Assembly: GCF_000281045.1 (NCBI RefSeq)
Contig: NW_008246081.1
Coordinates: 245,240-309,239, forward strand
Source: Saprolegnia diclina VS20
Lineage: Eukaryota; Oomycota; Saprolegniomycetes; Saprolegniales; Saprolegniaceae
Direction of reading: 5' to 3'
Length of the DNA: 64,000 bases
Made by a program: the position numbers and the translations under genes. Below the pieces are notes generated by a model. That model saw nothing but the letters and a program-made list of their open reading frames with translations. It was not told the DNA's origin and did not search any database. Below are positions 11,621-22,902 of this stretch, one piece after another (positions within the stretch are counted from its first letter, which is position 1; every line of letters begins with the position of its first letter).

Positions 11621-12736
11621 GAGCGGAAACTTTTACTCTGCGCCGCCCCCGGCCAGCACGCCTCCGCACGTTATCCGGATATCGAAACTCAATTGAGTAC
11701 GGTCTTACAAACATCAAGTCAAACAAATAGCGGCGTTGAGTTTGGCGTGCCGCAATGCCTTTCTATTCATCGCCGACAAAGAGCCTTCGCGAGGAAGACG
11801 CCGTGGAAGCACTATGGCGCCTCCGCGGTAGAGTCGAGCGCCAACGTAATCCTGCCGACGTCCCTGCTTTTTATCCAGTGTCTTCGTTCGCTGCTTAGGT
11901 GCTAGCGGCTTTTGACGCCTGCATGGCCATGCTTCTTCTCGTAGATGCCTCAGAGCAAGCACTGCTGCTTTAGCGATATTGAAGAAACGTCCACGCAGAG
12001 CGAAATTGTCGGACTGGACTGGTACGAGGTGCGGTGAACATGCTCTAAATGCGACACCGGATCACATCTGGTGCTCGCGGCCTGAAGAAGGGTCGGGCGT
12101 GGGATTGGCAGCCGACGTGGACCAAGCGTGGAGTGTTGTGGGTGCATTTTCGGGTGATAGCCGGCATATTCCTTGAAAGGGGTGCTGGGACTTTGCTCGT
12201 CGTGAACGATTGTCAATAGAATCTCTCGCCTGGGGCAACCCGAGCGCTCTGCCAAGCGTCGTCGTCGTAGGCTGGAGGGGCGACCTCGTCTCAAGCACGT
12301 TGATAGTTGCTGTAAAACACACCAACGAACCCAGACAGTGCACGACCAGGTACGCACTTACGAGTGTGCTTGGTACATGGTACGGGCGTTTGATGGGCAT
12401 GCTTGGCGCCACCTCGGAACGCAGAACGTCGCCCAAGTAGCTGCAATTTCGATCCTTCGATTCGCCTTCTCGCCTCCGTCATCCTCATTGGGCCACTCGA
12501 GAGCGATCTTTTGGCGTTCGATGGCCGTTGCGATCTCCAAAACGGTGGCGACGCCTTATGAACCTCTTTCTTTGAATGGAAGAATCTATTTGTTTTGAGA
12601 GTTTTCCGACTATCCGGATTCTCGACCCCATTACGCCCAGGTGATTGGGCAGCTGTGCTTTTTCCGGATCCGGATCATGCCACTTCGTGAAACGCAAACT
12701 CACTTTTGGTTTTGCTCGCAGCCGCAGACGCTCACC
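11621..12736. other. Divergent intergenic region with ATCCGGAT elements
   Basis: 1.1 kb between the divergent MPC1 and glucosylceramidase genes. No coding frame looks real on either strand. TTATCCGGAT (11671) lies just upstream of MPC1. TATCCGGAT (12611) and an overlapping pair TTCCGGATCCGGAT (12662) lie 60-125 bases before the glucosylceramidase start. Confidence 0.45.
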
Positions 12737-14755
12737 ATGACGACCGCTTCGCTCGCGTCGTCGTCGACGACCTCGCAATATGGATCGGTGCCCGCGACCA
12801 CGGGCAAGATAAACGCTCCAGAAGGCCTCAGCAAGAAGCTCTGGGCAGGCGCGGTGGTGGCTGCCACCATGGTGGCGGCCGGTGTCGTCATGACGACGGG
12901 CAGCTCGGACTCGACTATCATCATTGCCACCCTCGAGGACCATGCGCCGACCGTTGTTGAAGACAACGGCTTGCTCGTCGTCGAGTCGGCCTTTGAGGCG
13001 GAGCAGCTCTTCCGTCCCGTCGAGCACAAGGGTCTCACGAAGCAGAAGAAGTCCAAAAAGACCAAGGTCACCAGCACCATCCACGTCGACGACACCCAGG
13101 TCAAGCAAGAGATCCTTGGCTTTGGCGGCGCGTTCACGGAGGCAGCGGCAATCCAGTTCAAGAAACTGTCGCCGGAGCTCCAAGAAGAAGTCTTGCGCCT
13201 CTACTTTGACAAGGAGACGGGCGCCGGCTACACGATTGGTCGCGTGCCGATGAACTCGTGCGACTACTCGCCGGGGTCGTACTCGTTTGACGATGTCGTC
13301 GACGATGTGACCTTGTCGCACTTCGACATGAACGTGACGCACGACCACGACACTATGATCCCTTTCATTCAGGCTGCGCTGGCCAAGCGTCCAGACATCA
13401 AGCTCTTCCTCTCGCCGTGGAGCCCGCCTGCGTGGATGAAGCTGCCGGACGGCAAGGGCAAGCAAACCATGACAGGTTCCGTCCAGCCCGTGGGCCTCGA
13501 CCCCAAGTACCGCTCCGCGTGGGCACTCTACTTTTCCAAGTTTATCACGGCGTACCAGGGCCAGAACATTTCGTTCTGGGGCCTCACGCCGCAGAACGAA
13601 CCCATGTTTGCGGCTCCGTGGGAAGCGTGCTCGTACGACGCGCAGGCCGAAGCCGCATTCGTCGCCGACTACCTCGGCCCGCAGATCCGCCAGGACCACC
13701 CGGACGTCAAGATCATGGTGTTTGACCACAACCGCGACGCCGTGACGCAGTGGGCCCAGGCGGCGTACAACAAGGCCGCCGAGTACGTCGACGGTGTCGC
13801 CGTCCACTGGTACAACGGCGGTGGCCGCGAGCTGGACGGTGTCCTCTTCCACACACACCTCAACGACACGCACCATCTGAACCCGGACAAGTTCATCCTC
13901 GCGACCGAGAGCTGCAACTGCCCGGACGTAGCCTCCGGCGCCGACGGCTGGTTCCGCGGCCAGCGCTACGCCCACGACATTCTCGGCAATCTCAACAACT
14001 GGGCCGTCGGCTGGGTCGACTGGAACCTCATGCTCGATCACACGGGTGGCCCCAACCACCTCGGCAACACGTGCGACGCGCCCATCATCATGAACCCGGC
14101 CGGCGACAACTTTACGCTCCAGCCCATGTACCACTTTATCAAGCACTTTTCGCAGTTTGCGCCGCCCGGCTCCAAGCGCATTGCGTCCGACATCCGCGTC
14201 GAGTACGCGGCGCCGGGCATCCCGGACCTCTACACGCAGTACCCGGCGGCGGCGCACCACTGCGACAAGTCGAGCCGACAGTCGCTCTACAAGACGCAGG
14301 ACTCGAAGATCAAGGTCACGGACAACGACTTTTGCATCGACGTCGTGCACGAGTGGTTTGGCAACAAGATCGAGCTCGTCAAGTGCATCTACACGTCCAA
14401 CAGCTGGACGTTCGGCGATGACGGCTCGATCCACTTCCGCGGCCAGTGCCTCGCGACCGCCCACGGCTCGCTCGAGTCGGGCGCCGCGCTCACGCTCGAG
14501 CAGTGCGTGGACGCGGACCACCAGAAGTGGACCTTCGTCGACACGCAGCTCGTCAACAAGGCCACCGGGCTCTGCGCGACCGCGGGGTACGCGTTCGCGC
14601 AAGCGATTGCGTTCAAGACGCCAGAGGACAAGAAGGTGCTCGTCGTCCTCAACGAAAACTCGGAAGACGCTTCGTTCACACTCACAACCAACGACGGCCG
14701 GCAAGTGGAGACTACCGTGCCCAAGGGCGCGATCCGGACGTACCAGTGGGCGTAA
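12737..14755 (+). CDS. Glucosylceramidase (GH30) with inserted beta-trefoil lectin-like region, copy 1
   Basis: A single exon of 672 residues. It hydrolyses glucosylceramide or related beta-glucosides. The GH30 core is complete: GFGGAFTEAAA, FSPWSPPAWMK-type motif (LFLSPWSPPAWMK), acid/base Glu in TPQNEP, VHWYNGG, and nucleophile Glu in ATESCN. A hydrophobic stretch at about residues 33-52 with a short N-terminal side predicts a signal anchor. Between the catalytic barrel and the last strand of the GH30 beta-sandwich lies a ~110-residue insert with paired cysteines and WTF/QKWTF repeats, resembling a QxW beta-trefoil sugar-binding domain. The final strands (KKVLVVLNENSEDASF) then follow. I chose ATG 12737 (CACCATGA context, and alignment with the paralogue); an in-frame ATG at 12677 would add 20 residues. 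The tandem paralogue follows at 15159. Confidence 0.93.
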   Translation: MTTASLASSSTTSQYGSVPATTGKINAPEGLSKKLWAGAVVAATMVAAGVVMTTGSSDSTIIIATLEDHAPTVVEDNGLLVVESAFEAEQLFRPVEHKGLTKQKKSKKTKVTSTIHVDDTQVKQEILGFGGAFTEAAAIQFKKLSPELQEEVLRLYFDKETGAGYTIGRVPMNSCDYSPGSYSFDDVVDDVTLSHFDMNVTHDHDTMIPFIQAALAKRPDIKLFLSPWSPPAWMKLPDGKGKQTMTGSVQPVGLDPKYRSAWALYFSKFITAYQGQNISFWGLTPQNEPMFAAPWEACSYDAQAEAAFVADYLGPQIRQDHPDVKIMVFDHNRDAVTQWAQAAYNKAAEYVDGVAVHWYNGGGRELDGVLFHTHLNDTHHLNPDKFILATESCNCPDVASGADGWFRGQRYAHDILGNLNNWAVGWVDWNLMLDHTGGPNHLGNTCDAPIIMNPAGDNFTLQPMYHFIKHFSQFAPPGSKRIASDIRVEYAAPGIPDLYTQYPAAAHHCDKSSRQSLYKTQDSKIKVTDNDFCIDVVHEWFGNKIELVKCIYTSNSWTFGDDGSIHFRGQCLATAHGSLESGAALTLEQCVDADHQKWTFVDTQLVNKATGLCATAGYAFAQAIAFKTPEDKKVLVVLNENSEDASFTLTTNDGRQVETTVPKGAIRTYQWA

Positions 14756-15158
14756 AGCCTTGTTCTTATGCTGAATCGAGTCGTGATATTCGTGTGCTTG
14801 TCGCTTCCACGAGCCACGACGATGGTTGGCATGTCGCAAGCGCATCCGCCTCCGGAGGCTGCTGCCGTAAACGTCGGAGAGGGTGTCGACGGGACAGCGA
14901 TCGGCGGTTGGTAGCCGCTCGTTCTGGTCCTCGTGGCTAACTTCAAGTGGCGGCAAATTGAACCGGCTGCTCGCCCAGCTTCAAGCCCCACTGTCGACAA
15001 AATTCGGACGCGATCACCTAATTAGGAAGCCGATCACCTAATTAGGTCATGAGTCCGAAGTGGCACTTTCTCAGCATGTGATTGGATTGGCTGCAGCGCG
15101 TAGCGATCCCAGGTGATGGGCGAAACGTCGCTTGGGTCACTTTTCGAAATCCTCTTTG
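14756..15158. other. Intergenic spacer between tandem glucosylceramidase genes
   Basis: About 400 bases. It holds an imperfect doublet GATCACCTAATTAGG at 15013-15048 (two copies in tandem) and adjacent CCAAT-type elements (GATTGGATTGG, about 15080), roughly 75 bases before the next ATG. No gene is seen. Confidence 0.45.
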
Positions 15159-17117
15159 ATGCAGACGCACAAGACGACGTACGGCAGCCTACCGCTCGCC
15201 GCCGACGACGCCGAGTCGCCCATGTGCGTGCGCCACAAGCACCTCCGCGCCATCGGCCTCGTCTCGCTCGCGTCCTTGGCCGTCGGCGCCGTGACGTACA
15301 CAGCCAGCGCCGCCCGCGCTGTCGAGTCGAATGACCTCTTTGTTGTCGAGACGGCGGGTGAGAACCGCGTCGCACCCATCGCCCACGCCCCATTGGCGGC
15401 CAGCCCGCTTGCGCTCAATGAGAACAGCTACATTCGCATTGACAGCGGTGTCGAGTACCAAGAAATCTTGGGGTTTGGCGGTGCGTTTACCGAGTCGGCA
15501 GCGATCCAGTTTATGAAGCTGCCCGCCGAGAAGCGCGAGGAGCTACTCCGCTTGTACTTTGATCCCGAGACAGGCTCGGCGTACTCGTTCGGGCGCGTGC
15601 CCATGAACTCGTGCGACTTTAGCCCGGGCACGTACTCGTTCGCTGAAGTACCCCACGATACGAACCTCGAGCATTTCGACTCGTCCGTCGCGCACGACAA
15701 CGAAGCCATGATCCCGTTCATTCGCGCCGCGCTGGCCAAGCGTCCGGACATGAAGCTCTTCCTCTCGCCGTGGAGCCCGCCGGCGTGGATGAAGTACCCC
15801 GACGCGCACGGAGCGTCCAACATGCTCGGGTCCGCGGCGCCCTACGGGCTCTTGCACCAGTACCGGTCGACGTGGGCGCTGTACTTTTCCAAGTTCATTG
15901 ACGCGTACGCCGGGCACAACATTTCGTTTTGGGGCGTCACGCCGCAGAACGAGCCGCAGCAGCACGCACCGTGGGAAGCCTGCCTCTACGATGACGCGTA
16001 CCAAGCGGACTTCATCGGCCACTTCCTCGGGCCGCAGCTGCGCAAGACGCACCCGAACGTGAAGCTGCTCATGTTTGACCACAACCGCGGCAACGTCCAG
16101 ATGTGGGCCGGCGCCGTCTACAAGCACAAGGCCGCGACGCAGTACATTGACGGCGTCGCGTTCCATTGGTACGACAACACGCGCGAGCTCGACGGCGTCC
16201 AGAACCACGAGCACGTCAACGACACGCACAACCTGCACCCGGAGAAGATTCTGCTGGCGACCGAGGCGGCCAACTGCCCGGGCGTCGCGTCCGGTGACGA
16301 TGCGTGGGCACGCGGCATGCGCTACGCCCACGACATTCTTGGCGACCTCAACAACTGGGCGGCCGGCTGGGTCGACTGGAACCTCATTCTGGACCACGAA
16401 GGAGGTCCCAACAAGCTCGGGAACGCGTGCGACGCACCCATGATCCTCCATGAAGACGGGTTGAACTTTACGGTCCAGCCCATGTATCACTTTATCAAGC
16501 ACTTTTCTGCGTTTGTGCCGCCCGGCGCCAAGCGCATTGCGTCCGACGTGCGCGTGACATACGCAGCCCCCGGCAACGTCACGCTCGGCAACCAGTTTCC
16601 GGGCGGCGCGTACCACTGCGACCAGTCAGCCAACCAAGCGTTCGAGCGCACGTCCGACAACAAGCTCAAGGTCGTTGGCACCATGTACTGCCTCGACGTC
16701 GTCCACGAAGAGTGGCTCGGTGATCGAATCGAGATGGTCAACTGCATGTACACGCAGCACCAATGGAGTTTTACCAATGCCAGCACGATCCAGTTCCAGA
16801 ACATGTGCTTGACGGCGCGCTATGGCGCCTTGGACAACGGCGGGCGGCTCTCGATCGAGCCATGCGAGGCGGGCGCGACCCACCAAGCATGGAGCTTCCA
16901 CGGCCACGAGCTGCGCAACCAGATGACCAACAAGTGCGTGACGGCGGGCTATGCACTGACGCAGGCAGCAGCCTTCAAGACGCCGGCCAACGACATGGTG
17001 CTCGTCGTCCTCAACGAAAACACCGAAGACGCCCACTTTACGCTTGTCGTCGGCGACGTGTCGGTGCCAACGTATGTGCCCAAGCGAGGTATTCGCACAT
17101 ACCGCTGGGCCGCCTAA
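15159..17117 (+). CDS. Glucosylceramidase (GH30) with inserted beta-trefoil lectin-like region, copy 2
   Basis: A single exon of 652 residues, a tandem paralogue of the gene at 12737 with the same design. Both catalytic glutamates are present: TPQNEPQ (acid/base) and ATEAANCP (nucleophile). The SPWSPPAWMK motif and FHWYDN are kept. Near the N terminus, HLRAIGLVSLASLAVGAV is a membrane-anchor or signal segment. The insert before the last beta strands again carries cysteines and HQWSF/HQAWSF repeats of QxW type. The start is the ATG at 15159, which aligns with the paralogue. The two proteins differ throughout, so this is an old duplication. The stop lies only 20 bases from the stop of the convergent methyltransferase gene. 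Confidence 0.93.
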   Translation: MQTHKTTYGSLPLAADDAESPMCVRHKHLRAIGLVSLASLAVGAVTYTASAARAVESNDLFVVETAGENRVAPIAHAPLAASPLALNENSYIRIDSGVEYQEILGFGGAFTESAAIQFMKLPAEKREELLRLYFDPETGSAYSFGRVPMNSCDFSPGTYSFAEVPHDTNLEHFDSSVAHDNEAMIPFIRAALAKRPDMKLFLSPWSPPAWMKYPDAHGASNMLGSAAPYGLLHQYRSTWALYFSKFIDAYAGHNISFWGVTPQNEPQQHAPWEACLYDDAYQADFIGHFLGPQLRKTHPNVKLLMFDHNRGNVQMWAGAVYKHKAATQYIDGVAFHWYDNTRELDGVQNHEHVNDTHNLHPEKILLATEAANCPGVASGDDAWARGMRYAHDILGDLNNWAAGWVDWNLILDHEGGPNKLGNACDAPMILHEDGLNFTVQPMYHFIKHFSAFVPPGAKRIASDVRVTYAAPGNVTLGNQFPGGAYHCDQSANQAFERTSDNKLKVVGTMYCLDVVHEEWLGDRIEMVNCMYTQHQWSFTNASTIQFQNMCLTARYGALDNGGRLSIEPCEAGATHQAWSFHGHELRNQMTNKCVTAGYALTQAAAFKTPANDMVLVVLNENTEDAHFTLVVGDVSVPTYVPKRGIRTYRWAA

Positions 17118-17137
17118 GCGCCTTTAACTCTCTTGAT

Positions 17138-17922
17138 TTACTCTTCGATCATGGTTGCAATGGCCGCCTCGGATGCGTGGATCGCCAAGTGCAGTGGGAT
17201 CTTGGAGTGCTTGCGCCGCGCTTCAAACACCTCGATGGCCTCGCGGTCGTACGCCGGGTCGACGTCGTCTTTTGAAATCTACGAGCACTCAGAACGTATT
17301 GCGGTATGAAGAGGAAGAAACCTCTTTCCACACAAACTCGGCGTCGAGATGGCGTACAAACTCTGCCCGCGTCGCGGGACTCCGGCGCTCGTTGGCAATG
17401 TAGATGATTGTCTACGCATTTGCGGTTGGAGGACCGAGGGCGTTGATGCTACCTTGCGGTTGGCGAGGGCGAGGATCGACTGGATCAGTGGCTTGACCGC
17501 TGCGACGTCGTAGAGGACATCGGCGCACAAAATGATATCTGCGAAGAAGAATGAGCACAGAAGGAGTCGATGGGTGTACCAAAGGGTGGCGTATCGGGAA
17601 GGAGCGACGACACGGACGCGCATGATGTGCCCCACGAGTACTCGTGCACGAAGACGCGGCCTGCGGTCTCGGCCTCGCTAAAGTTGGACGCGACGTTCTG
17701 CGTGAGCCATTGCAGGACGGGCCCGACATCTGTGAGCACGACGTGGTAGCCGAGCTTAGCGAAGGCAATGCCTGCGAGGCCGCACCCAGCGCCAAGCTCA
17801 ATGACGCTGATTGCCGCCTTCTTGCGCTTGTGCTGCGCGAGCGCCAAGTCGAAGCGCGACGCGCGCTGCTTCTCGATGAACTTCATAAAGACCTTGCTGC
17901 TGTCCCAGACTGTGCTGCCGAG
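17138..17922 (-). CDS. Lysine methyltransferase-like (METTL21/methyltransferase-16 family), 5' end in gap
   Basis: Exons seen: 17922-17580, 17538-17453, 17411-17322 and 17278-17138, with 41-43-nt introns and all phases consistent. The start codon is inside the adjacent N run. The visible part opens with LGSTVWDSSKVFMKFIE, typical of the region before the SAM site in the METTL21/EFM group. The SAM-binding motif ELGAGCGLAGIAFAKLG and the acidic residue in LTDVG follow. ADVLYD after intron 1 is the family's post-I motif, and IIYIANERRS starts the next exon. Such enzymes methylate lysines of translation factors or chaperones. The exact substrate cannot be told. Confidence 0.82.
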
Positions 17923-18432
17923 NNNNNNNNNNNNNNNNNNNNNNNNNNNNNNNNNNNNNNNNNNNNNNNNNNNNNNNNNNNNNNNNNNNNNNNNNNNNNN
18001 NNNNNNNNNNNNNNNNNNNNNNNNNNNNNNNNNNNNNNNNNNNNNNNNNNNNNNNNNNNNNNNNNNNNNNNNNNNNNNNNNNNNNNNNNNNNNNNNNNNN
18101 NNNNNNNNNNNNNNNNNNNNNNNNNNNNNNNNNNNNNNNNNNNNNNNNNNNNNNNNNNNNNNNNNNNNNNNNNNNNNNNNNNNNNNNNNNNNNNNNNNNN
18201 NNNNNNNNNNNNNNNNNNNNNNNNNNNNNNNNNNNNNNNNNNNNNNNNNNNNNNNNNNNNNNNNNNNNNNNNNNNNNNNNNNNNNNNNNNNNNNNNNNNN
18301 NNNNNNNNNNNNNNNNNNNNNNNNNNNNNNNNNNNNNNNNNNNNNNNNNNNNNNNNNNNNNNNNNNNNNNNNNNNNNNNNNNNNNNNNNNNNNNNNNNNN
18401 NNNNNNNNNNNNNNNNNNNNNNNNNNNNNNNN
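17923..18432. other. Assembly gap (510 N)
   Basis: A run of N. It hides the 5' end of the methyltransferase gene and the 3' end of the DIM1 gene; both are on the minus strand, so it must also contain the spacer between them. Open frames spanning it are meaningless. Confidence 1.
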
Positions 18433-19917
<1,485 letters not shown>

Positions 19918-21071
19918 ATGGTCTTGGCAGAGGAGGGCGGTCTGCCGGTCGCCATCTATTCCTCGATTGACCTCGGCCTCTACCTCCTCCTCCTCTCTGT
20001 CTTCATGGTCTTCTCCTTCAAGCGCTGCCAGGAGGCGACCGACGACGTCCTTGCGACGAAGGCCACGCGCTGGATGACGCACGCGGACCCGGCGCTCCTC
20101 GCCATGCCCCTCAACCGCATCGCGCTCGCCGGCAGCCACAACTCGGGCTCGTACGCCTCGCGCGCCCACGAGAAGTGCCACTCGGGCGACTGCGACGCCA
20201 ACTTGGCCAAGTACATTCGGCTGCCGCCCGTCTCGTTTGTCGTCAAGCGCTGGGCCAAGGTATGTCTAGTCCGCGGTCATCCCAGCTTGAACGGCGTCTC
20301 TAGTGCCAGCGAGTCTCGATCTTGCACCAGCTTTTGCATGGCATTCGGTACCTCGACATTCGGCTCCAGATCCACGAGAGAAGCATCCACCTCTGCCACA
20401 GCCTCTGCTTCCTCGAGGCGACGAGCATGATCGACCAACTCGTGACCTTCCTGGCCGCGCACCCGCAAGAACTCATTGTCGTCGACATCAACCATATTTA
20501 TACACACGATGCCGAAGGCCACACGCGGTTTCTCCACCTCTTCCTCTCGCGCGTCGGCCGCGCCCGCATCGCGACGCCGTCAAGCCACACACCGAGCTCG
20601 ACGCTCGACTCATTCCGCAGCGCTGGCGTCCAAGTCGTGCTCATCTACCACGAGGCCGCATCCGCGGCGGCGGCAGACGTCTGGGGCCCCGACACGATTG
20701 TCTCCGTGTGGCCCAACGTTCCGACGGCCCAAGATGTGATGGAGCACGGGAAGGGCCAGCTCCTCGACGAGATGTCGGATGACGAGCCTCGGCTGCGCGT
20801 GCTGCAAATGCTTCCGACACCGTCTGGGAAGGACCTCACACGGTACACGTCCGTGCTGCGCTTCTCGAGGGCCATGGTGCGCATGGCGCCGAGCTGGCTG
20901 CTCTCGCTCTGCGCCGAGCACGCGCCTGCCTTGCGCCGCTGCAACATCGTGCTCATGGACGACGCGGTGCACGGCGGGAACGCGTTCGTCGAAGCGCTGC
21001 TCGAGCTCAACCGTATCAAGATCAAGACGTGGACCATCGACGTGACGGTCACGGATGGCAAGGCCGAGTAG
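19918..21071 (+). CDS. PI-PLC X-domain-containing protein, membrane-anchored
   Basis: Two exons, 19918-20259 and 20304-21071, in phase; 369 residues. The PLC-X fold is recognised by LAGSHNSGSYA (first catalytic His), then after the intron GIRYLDIRLQIH and HLCHSLCF (second catalytic His), LIVVDINHIY and VLIYHEA. This matches the PLCXD group, which lacks the Y, PH and C2 domains of signalling PLCs. A hydrophobic segment at about residues 20-38 (LGLYLLLLSVFMVFSF) predicts an N-terminal membrane anchor. The substrate could be phosphatidylinositol or a GPI-type lipid; this is not decided by sequence. It converges with the next gene, 75 bases apart. Confidence 0.88.
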
Positions 21072-21146
21072 CCTCTTGCGTGCAACACTTGTTCGCGTGG
21101 TAGAAGAAGGGCACGAGGAAATACATTGACATGCATGCTGCTCGCT

Positions 21147-21599
21147 TCACTTGCTCGACTTGCGCACAATGTCGTCGAGGGACATGGAGAGCTTGCTCAC
21201 AGTCGGCAGCGGCTTTGCGGGCGCCTTTCCTTTCGAGGAGGCGGCGGCCTTGAAGTTGGTGGTCTTGAACGTTGTCGTGTCCTTCTTCGTGTGCTTGTAG
21301 TCGCGCTTCTTCGTGTGCAGCGCCTTGGACGGGCCATGCGGCTGCACCTTGTGTCCTACGGTGCGCTTGCGACCATTGACGTGGAATGTCGTTTCGTGGG
21401 ACGACGCCTTGGATGGGCTTGCCGACGCGGACGATGACGTCGACCGCCCTTCGGCGATTGCCTTCTTCCGCTCCAAGAACTTGCGCAGGGCCTCTTCCTT
21501 GTTGGAGACAAGCTTGCCGCCGGGCCAGGCTATCCTGCGGGCGAGCACGGCCTTCTCGGCCTCGGCCTGGCTCGACTTGACATGCGCCAGCGAGATCAT
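21147..21599 (-). CDS. Small basic protein with C-terminal UAP56-binding-type motif (putative mRNA export adaptor)
   Basis: A single exon of 150 residues, rich in Lys, Ser and Ala and probably mostly disordered. The last residues, KLSMSLDDIVRK, match the UAP56-binding motif of export factors such as ALYREF, UIF and LUZP4 (pattern xMSLDDIIKx), where it recruits the DEAD-box helicase UAP56/Sub2 to mRNA. The rest carries basic clusters (HTKKRDYKHTKKDTTTFK) suited to RNA binding and nuclear import. No RRM is present. The N-terminal part (AEKAVLARRIAWPGGKLVSNKEEALRKFLERKKA) is helical and arginine/lysine rich. The role is inferred from this one motif and the composition. Confidence 0.6.
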   Translation of the reverse strand: MISLAHVKSSQAEAEKAVLARRIAWPGGKLVSNKEEALRKFLERKKAIAEGRSTSSSASASPSKASSHETTFHVNGRKRTVGHKVQPHGPSKALHTKKRDYKHTKKDTTTFKTTNFKAAASSKGKAPAKPLPTVSKLSMSLDDIVRKSSK

Positions 21600-22087
21600 T
21601 GCGCGTCCTTGGCAAAACTTCTTTTGACGGTCGCAAGCCGCCGAAAAGCCACGATGTCATTTAAAAGCACACGTTCGAAATGCAACTTGGCGTTTGTATG
21701 AAGCCGGAATAAAAATGATCGAAATCCGAGCTGAACTGGCCATTTCGAAGAATTTGGCACCGGCAAACGGCCGCCCTGCTACGTGCACGGTCGACGACAG
21801 CCACGGCAGACAGCTAGCTGCGGAGGCACATTGGACGGGGATGACTTGCATGGCCACGACGGGGTCCTTCCGCAAGTGATGGCTTGGGAGAGGGTGCTAG
21901 CCTGTACTAGGGCACATCCGTGTACACGGCGAGCTTGGCGTGCTGTAGCCGCGATGAGCTCGTGCTGGTGCAGCTGACGACGGGCATACTACAGCTCTTG
22001 CCACGATGGTCATGAAGATGGTGGCGACCGAGTAAGGAACCAACGAGAGGATCGTGTTGAACATCGCACGCGTCGCTGGCTGTCTAT
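21600..22087. other. Intergenic, no gene recognised
   Basis: About 490 bases upstream of the small export-adaptor-like gene and downstream of the MRPL11 gene, both on minus. No element stands out and no coding frame is convincing. Confidence 0.4.
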
Positions 22088-22522
22088 CTATTTGTCTACA
22101 ACGCGGAGGCCCATCGACTTGGCCGAGCCGATGATGTTTTTGCACAAGCTCTCGAGCTCAATGTAATCCAGCAGCTCGTCCTGCTGCTTGACCTTGGCGA
22201 TCTCATAGATATGGCGAAGCGAAACCTGGCCGACCTCCTTCTGGCCCGTGAGCTCCGAGCCGCTCGTGACCTGCGCCGCCTTCTTCAGGAACCACGTCGT
22301 CGGCGGCGTCTTGATCGTGTACGAGAACGTACGGTCGTTCATGGCCGTGAGCTGGACGGGCACCGGGATGCTGGGCGTCAAGTGCGCCGTGCGGTCGTTG
22401 AACGAGCGGCAGAACTCCATCATGTTGACACCGAGCGGACCGAGGGCCTGACCGATGGCAGGCGACGGTGCGGCCTTGCCGGCGGCGACGCGGAGACGGA
22501 CGACACCCTTGACGGCAGACAT
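22088..22522 (-). CDS. MRPL11: Ribosomal protein uL11, mitochondrial type
   Basis: A single exon of 144 residues, the usual size of bacterial-type L11. Motifs are VRLRVAAGKAAPSPAIGQAL then GPLGVNMMEFC (N-terminal domain), and KTPPTTWFLKK with a C-terminal RNA-binding domain ending AKSMGLRVVDK. The sequence is of bacterial/organellar type rather than cytosolic RPL12, so it should belong to the mitochondrial large subunit at the GTPase-associated centre. I chose ATG 22522, which gives the standard N terminus; the frame is open upstream but that part is not L11-like. No strong presequence precedes it, and L11 proteins often lack one. Confidence 0.92.
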   Translation of the reverse strand: MSAVKGVVRLRVAAGKAAPSPAIGQALGPLGVNMMEFCRSFNDRTAHLTPSIPVPVQLTAMNDRTFSYTIKTPPTTWFLKKAAQVTSGSELTGQKEVGQVSLRHIYEIAKVKQQDELLDYIELESLCKNIIGSAKSMGLRVVDK

Positions 22523-22902
22523 CGCTTTCTTCTTGATGAATGGACCGTGGCAGGCCAAGGAATGGTTTCGCCGCCTGTCATTGGTCGTTTCTAGATGCAC
22601 GTCATTGGCCAAAATCCAAACAATGCAGCCAATCAATCGTCCCAGCCAGTGCAAAAACAGGATATAGTGTACATTTCAAGTCGATACTGTCCGCGCACGA
22701 GGGAATGACCGACCGACAAAAGCGCTGCGCACACCCCGCACGCTTATAGCGCAAAAGTGCATTACTCGGCGGCGCTGCATTTGAGAGCCCTCAAAGGCTA
22801 ACACACGCGGCGTGACCATCATTTAACACTATTTAAGAACGTTGCATGTCAGGATTTTTAAAAAACGAAATACTGCGATTTTAAAACCGCGTTGCCAGCA
22901 CG
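22523..22902. promoter_or_regulatory. Divergent promoter, MRPL11 / MIS12-like gene, with CCAAT boxes
   Basis: About 380 bases between two starts. Several CCAAT-type elements cluster within 120 bases of the MRPL11 ATG: CATTGGTCG (22579), CATTGGCCAAAATCC (22603) and GCCAATCAATCG (22629). Confidence 0.45.

Noticed and set aside
12485-14956. Very long frame (823 codons) on the minus strand
   Set aside because: It is the mirror of the glucosylceramidase gene; GC-rich third positions leave the opposite strand open. No motif, repeated Arg/Val/Asp composition.
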